Below, in pieces: positions 40,255 to 42,916 of a stretch of DNA of 42,916 bases. The notes beneath the pieces are model-generated. The model made no database searches. It was given only the letters and a program-made list of their open reading frames with translations, and was not told the DNA's origin. Every line of letters begins with the position of its first letter. Position 1 is the stretch's first letter. This DNA is from a virus. A program made the position numbers and the translations under genes. The stretch covers positions 1 to 42,916 of the IMG/VR virus record IMGVR_UViG_3300028925_005141; one strand, 5' to 3'.

Positions 40255-41673
40255 ATGTCAAATAAAATTAAAATAAAAAGAAATAGTCATACAGATTTTG
40301 ACTCGTCTACTTTGCCATCTGGATTGGTATATGGTGAATTAGCACTTCAAAATAACGATAGTAAACTATTTATAGGAAGAATAACACAAGACTACGCAAG
40401 TAGTGCTTTAGCAGATGCTGGTGCGGTAACAACACACTTGCCTTTGTTATCTGATTTAACTGCAGGTGATGGTTTAACAGCAACAACAGCTAGTGGAGCA
40501 ACTGATAATAGTGTAGAATTAGACTTAGATGCTGATTTAACTACTGTAACAAGTATATTTAATACTGGTTTAAAACTAGGAGCTAGCAATGCTAATAGAA
40601 TAGATTTTGACCAGACTAATACAATCAGAAATGTAGTAAACAATGAAGTTATTTATGACGCAGTAGCAACTGGTATTACACTATTTACTGGTAATGATGT
40701 TAGATTTAATCCTGTAGCAGCAGGAACTACAGCTTTAACAAGTGACCAAATATCAAGTACTAATACTACAAATACAGCTGGACACGGGGGATTGCGATTT
40801 ACTTCAGGTGCTGAAAGAATGCTTGATTTTACAAATCACCCTACAAACCCAGGGACAATAATATTTAATGGTTCATCTGGAGATATAGATTTTAGTGTAT
40901 ATAGTGACACTAACAGACAAATACACGTAGATGCTAGTGCAGATGAAACAAGAATTAGAAGCTTAGTAGTAGAATCATCTATTGATTTAACAGCGGTTAG
41001 TGAAGTAGTAGTCGGTAATATTAAAGCTACTGGTGAAGTAAGAACTGGTATGATTGCTGATATCAATGGTAATGATAGAATTGATATTAATGGTAGTACA
41101 AAAATATTAACTGATTTAATTATTGGTGAAAGTAGTAATTTATCAACTATTGCTTTTGAAGCAAACGCTTCTACCACAGACAAAATAGAAAAGAACTCTG
41201 TAACTGGAGATATGACCATTCAAAATGGTGTAACTGGAGATGATTTAAATCCATCAAATAATATTGTAGTACAAAATACGTTTGATTCAACAAGTGTAGC
41301 AGATGGTAACATTGTATTTAAAACATATGATGGTTCAGCACAAACTGCTATGACAATATTATCAACTGGTAATAAAGTTATAATCCATGGTAATTTAGAA
41401 GTAGATGGAACTACAACACAAATAGATTCTACTACATTAACAGTAGCTGATAAGGATATTGTTATTGCAAGTGGAGCTACAACTTCAGCACAAGCTGATG
41501 AAGCTGGTATTATTGTAGGTAGCAATATTGCAAGCATTAAATATGATGACGATGGAACTAAATGGAAGTTAGATAAAAATACAGAAGTTACTGGTACATT
41601 TACTGCATCGGGAGCAATTACAGCTTCAGGTGGATTTGCAAATAGCACATTTGATTGTGGTACATATTCATAA
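40255..41673 (+). CDS. Tail-fibre protein
   Basis: A 472-residue fibre protein. N-terminus IKIKRNSHTDFDSSTLPSG then YGELALQNNDSKLFIG is a virion-attachment motif shared with the next gene. The middle has beta repeats rich in Thr, Asn and Asp, and near residues 380-430 VDGTTTQIDSTTLTVADKD and ATTSAQADEAGIIVG, a segment found in many marine phage fibres. SD AAGGGAG precedes. Confidence 0.7.
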   Translation: MSNKIKIKRNSHTDFDSSTLPSGLVYGELALQNNDSKLFIGRITQDYASSALADAGAVTTHLPLLSDLTAGDGLTATTASGATDNSVELDLDADLTTVTSIFNTGLKLGASNANRIDFDQTNTIRNVVNNEVIYDAVATGITLFTGNDVRFNPVAAGTTALTSDQISSTNTTNTAGHGGLRFTSGAERMLDFTNHPTNPGTIIFNGSSGDIDFSVYSDTNRQIHVDASADETRIRSLVVESSIDLTAVSEVVVGNIKATGEVRTGMIADINGNDRIDINGSTKILTDLIIGESSNLSTIAFEANASTTDKIEKNSVTGDMTIQNGVTGDDLNPSNNIVVQNTFDSTSVADGNIVFKTYDGSAQTAMTILSTGNKVIIHGNLEVDGTTTQIDSTTLTVADKDIVIASGATTSAQADEAGIIVGSNIASIKYDDDGTKWKLDKNTEVTGTFTASGAITASGGFANSTFDCGTYS

Positions 41674-41681
41674 GGATATAG

Positions 41682-42916
41682 ATGGGTAATACATTACAGA
41701 TAAGACGTGGTAGCGGTGCACCTACTTATACAGATTTTGCTCAATATGAGTTAGCATACGACTACACAAACGATGTGTTATATATTCGTGATGGGAATGC
41801 TATGGTTCCACTTAATACTGTTAACGCAGTAGATACAAGCGGTACTCCAATAGCTCAAGAATATGCACGATTTACAGATGCTAATACCATTGAAGGTAGA
41901 AGTGCAGCTGGTGTAAGAACTGATTTAGGTCTTGTAATCGGTACAAATGTATTAGAATATAATGCTGAACTACAAACTATTGCAGCTTTAAATCCAACAG
42001 CTACAGAAGATGGCAAAGTATTATCTTGGAACGAGAATAATGAAGCTTATGAATTAGTAGCACAATCTGCTGGTACAATTACAGGCGTTTCTGGAATGAC
42101 CAATAACAACGTGTTAACTGCAAGTGGTAGTACAACTATTAGTGGTGAATCTTATCTTACTTTTGATGGCACAAGTTTTGAAGTAGAAAATAGTTCAAAT
42201 GGTAGAGGTGTACAATTAAACACAAATTCAGAAATAAAATCATTAGATGGTGTATCATGGTTACATCTTCAAAGATATGTAGATGGTAATGTAGCTGTTG
42301 GTAGTAATTCAAATTCAGATTTATATGTAGCAAATCAATTAGGTGTAGGAACTTCATCACCAAGCTATTCACTCCATGTTATAGGAACTGGTCAATTTTC
42401 TGATGATGTAAGAATTGGAGATGATTTAGTATTTAATGCAAATGCTAATTATATATATCAAAAAGATTCTGTAGGCACACTAACAAGAGTATTAGGAATT
42501 AATGGTAGTAATACTACTTATATAGGACCAATAGATGCTTATGCAGGTGGTAGTGTTATTTATGGTATCAGCTCAAATGTTTTAGCTCACTATTTTTACA
42601 CAGATGGAGCTATCAGAATGAAATTAGATGGTCCTGTTTTGGACTTACCTAATACTGGAGATTGGAGTTCTATATTAAATAATACTAATTCGGGTGGACT
42701 AAGATTTGGTAGTAAAGATGCAGGTGGGACATTGGCATATCAAATAGAATTATCTAATACTGGTAATTATGTAAAGTTAAATGAAAACACTACAGTAACT
42801 GGAACAATGTCTGTATCTTCTGTTCTTTATGGAAATCAAATTGATTTGACAGGTGAATTAAACTTTACAGGTAATGGTAATAAAATTATAGATGTACAAA
42901 CTTTAGAAGGTAATAA
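41682..42916 (+). CDS. Tail-fibre protein, N-terminal part (continues at base 1)
   Basis: An ORF open to the right edge (411 full codons), starting LQIRRGSGAPTYTDFAQYEL and YDYTNDVLYIRDG, the same kind of attachment motif as the preceding fibre. It then has beta repeats, SLHVIGTGQFSDDVRIGDD, and a parallel-beta type C-terminal part. The frame continues exactly into the window start, to a stop at 104-106. This fibre probably carries the receptor-binding end. AAGGAT precedes ATG. Confidence 0.8.
   Translation, partial: MGNTLQIRRGSGAPTYTDFAQYELAYDYTNDVLYIRDGNAMVPLNTVNAVDTSGTPIAQEYARFTDANTIEGRSAAGVRTDLGLVIGTNVLEYNAELQTIAALNPTATEDGKVLSWNENNEAYELVAQSAGTITGVSGMTNNNVLTASGSTTISGESYLTFDGTSFEVENSSNGRGVQLNTNSEIKSLDGVSWLHLQRYVDGNVAVGSNSNSDLYVANQLGVGTSSPSYSLHVIGTGQFSDDVRIGDDLVFNANANYIYQKDSVGTLTRVLGINGSNTTYIGPIDAYAGGSVIYGISSNVLAHYFYTDGAIRMKLDGPVLDLPNTGDWSSILNNTNSGGLRFGSKDAGGTLAYQIELSNTGNYVKLNENTTVTGTMSVSSVLYGNQIDLTGELNFTGNGNKIIDVQTLEGN

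Noticed and set aside
40392-41648. Leftward ORFs inside the fibre genes
   Set aside because: Antisense of Thr/Asp repeats; no start signals.
1-42916. Lysogeny module, CRISPR array, diversity-generating retroelement
   Set aside because: No integrase, repressor, regularly spaced repeat array or reverse transcriptase was recognised.

Overview
The window reads as the complete genome of a small AT-rich tailed phage, probably podovirus-like, opened inside a tail-fibre gene. The fibre ORF that starts at 41682 runs off the right end; joined to base 1 it continues in frame to a stop at 104-106. The window is therefore best read as a circularised or circularly permuted genome of 42,916 bp. Shine-Dalgarno sites (AGGAG type) precede most genes, so the host uses SD initiation. 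The low GC and the small basic protein families suggest a marine host; this is inference. I saw no integrase, tRNA, CRISPR array or DNA polymerase.

There are two divergent transcription blocks. The rightward (+) block starts near 29500 and runs through packaging (TerS, TerL), portal, scaffold and major capsid protein, a connector set and tail fibres (29515-42916). It then crosses the junction into a holin-like gene, a run of tiny very basic proteins, a metallophosphoesterase, a nozzle-like tail protein, four putative ejection proteins (one with a transglycosylase-like motif) and one giant gene of 3234 codons (8056-17760). The leftward (-) block (29250 down to 17864) is the early block: many small unknown proteins, a MazG-like protein, a probable annealing protein, an SSB-like protein, an AEP-type primase fused to a DnaB-like helicase, two PDDEXK-like nucleases and a GroES-like co-chaperonin. 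The blocks converge on a bidirectional terminator near 17850-17884.

The most important observation is in the giant virion protein. Residues 1250-1293 carry RTP, then ALEFVGF, then DNDGD, with nearly the spacing of the catalytic double-psi beta-barrel of RNA polymerase beta'. A lysine-rich segment at 1169-1175 lies upstream, where the beta-like barrel would be. The phage therefore probably packages and injects its own multisubunit-type RNA polymerase, as crAss-like phages do, but from a 43-kb genome.

The second observation concerns the early block. Nearly every non-coding gap there (23043-23125, 24445-24612, 25733-25823, 27166-27389, 27888-28463, 28683-28965, 29251-29514, 18642-19053) contains long inverted repeats or nested hairpins. 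In several stems the imperfect pairs are G-U wobbles only in the leftward transcript, which points to selected RNA structure. These elements could be RNase processing sites, separate non-coding RNAs, or, given the putative injected polymerase, hairpin promoters.

Expected sequence of events (inference): the virion ejects the giant protein with the DNA; it or host polymerase transcribes the leftward block; primase-helicase, SSB, annealing protein and nucleases take over replication with host polymerase; late rightward transcription makes the virion, with GroES possibly helping folding; headful packaging would explain circular permutation.
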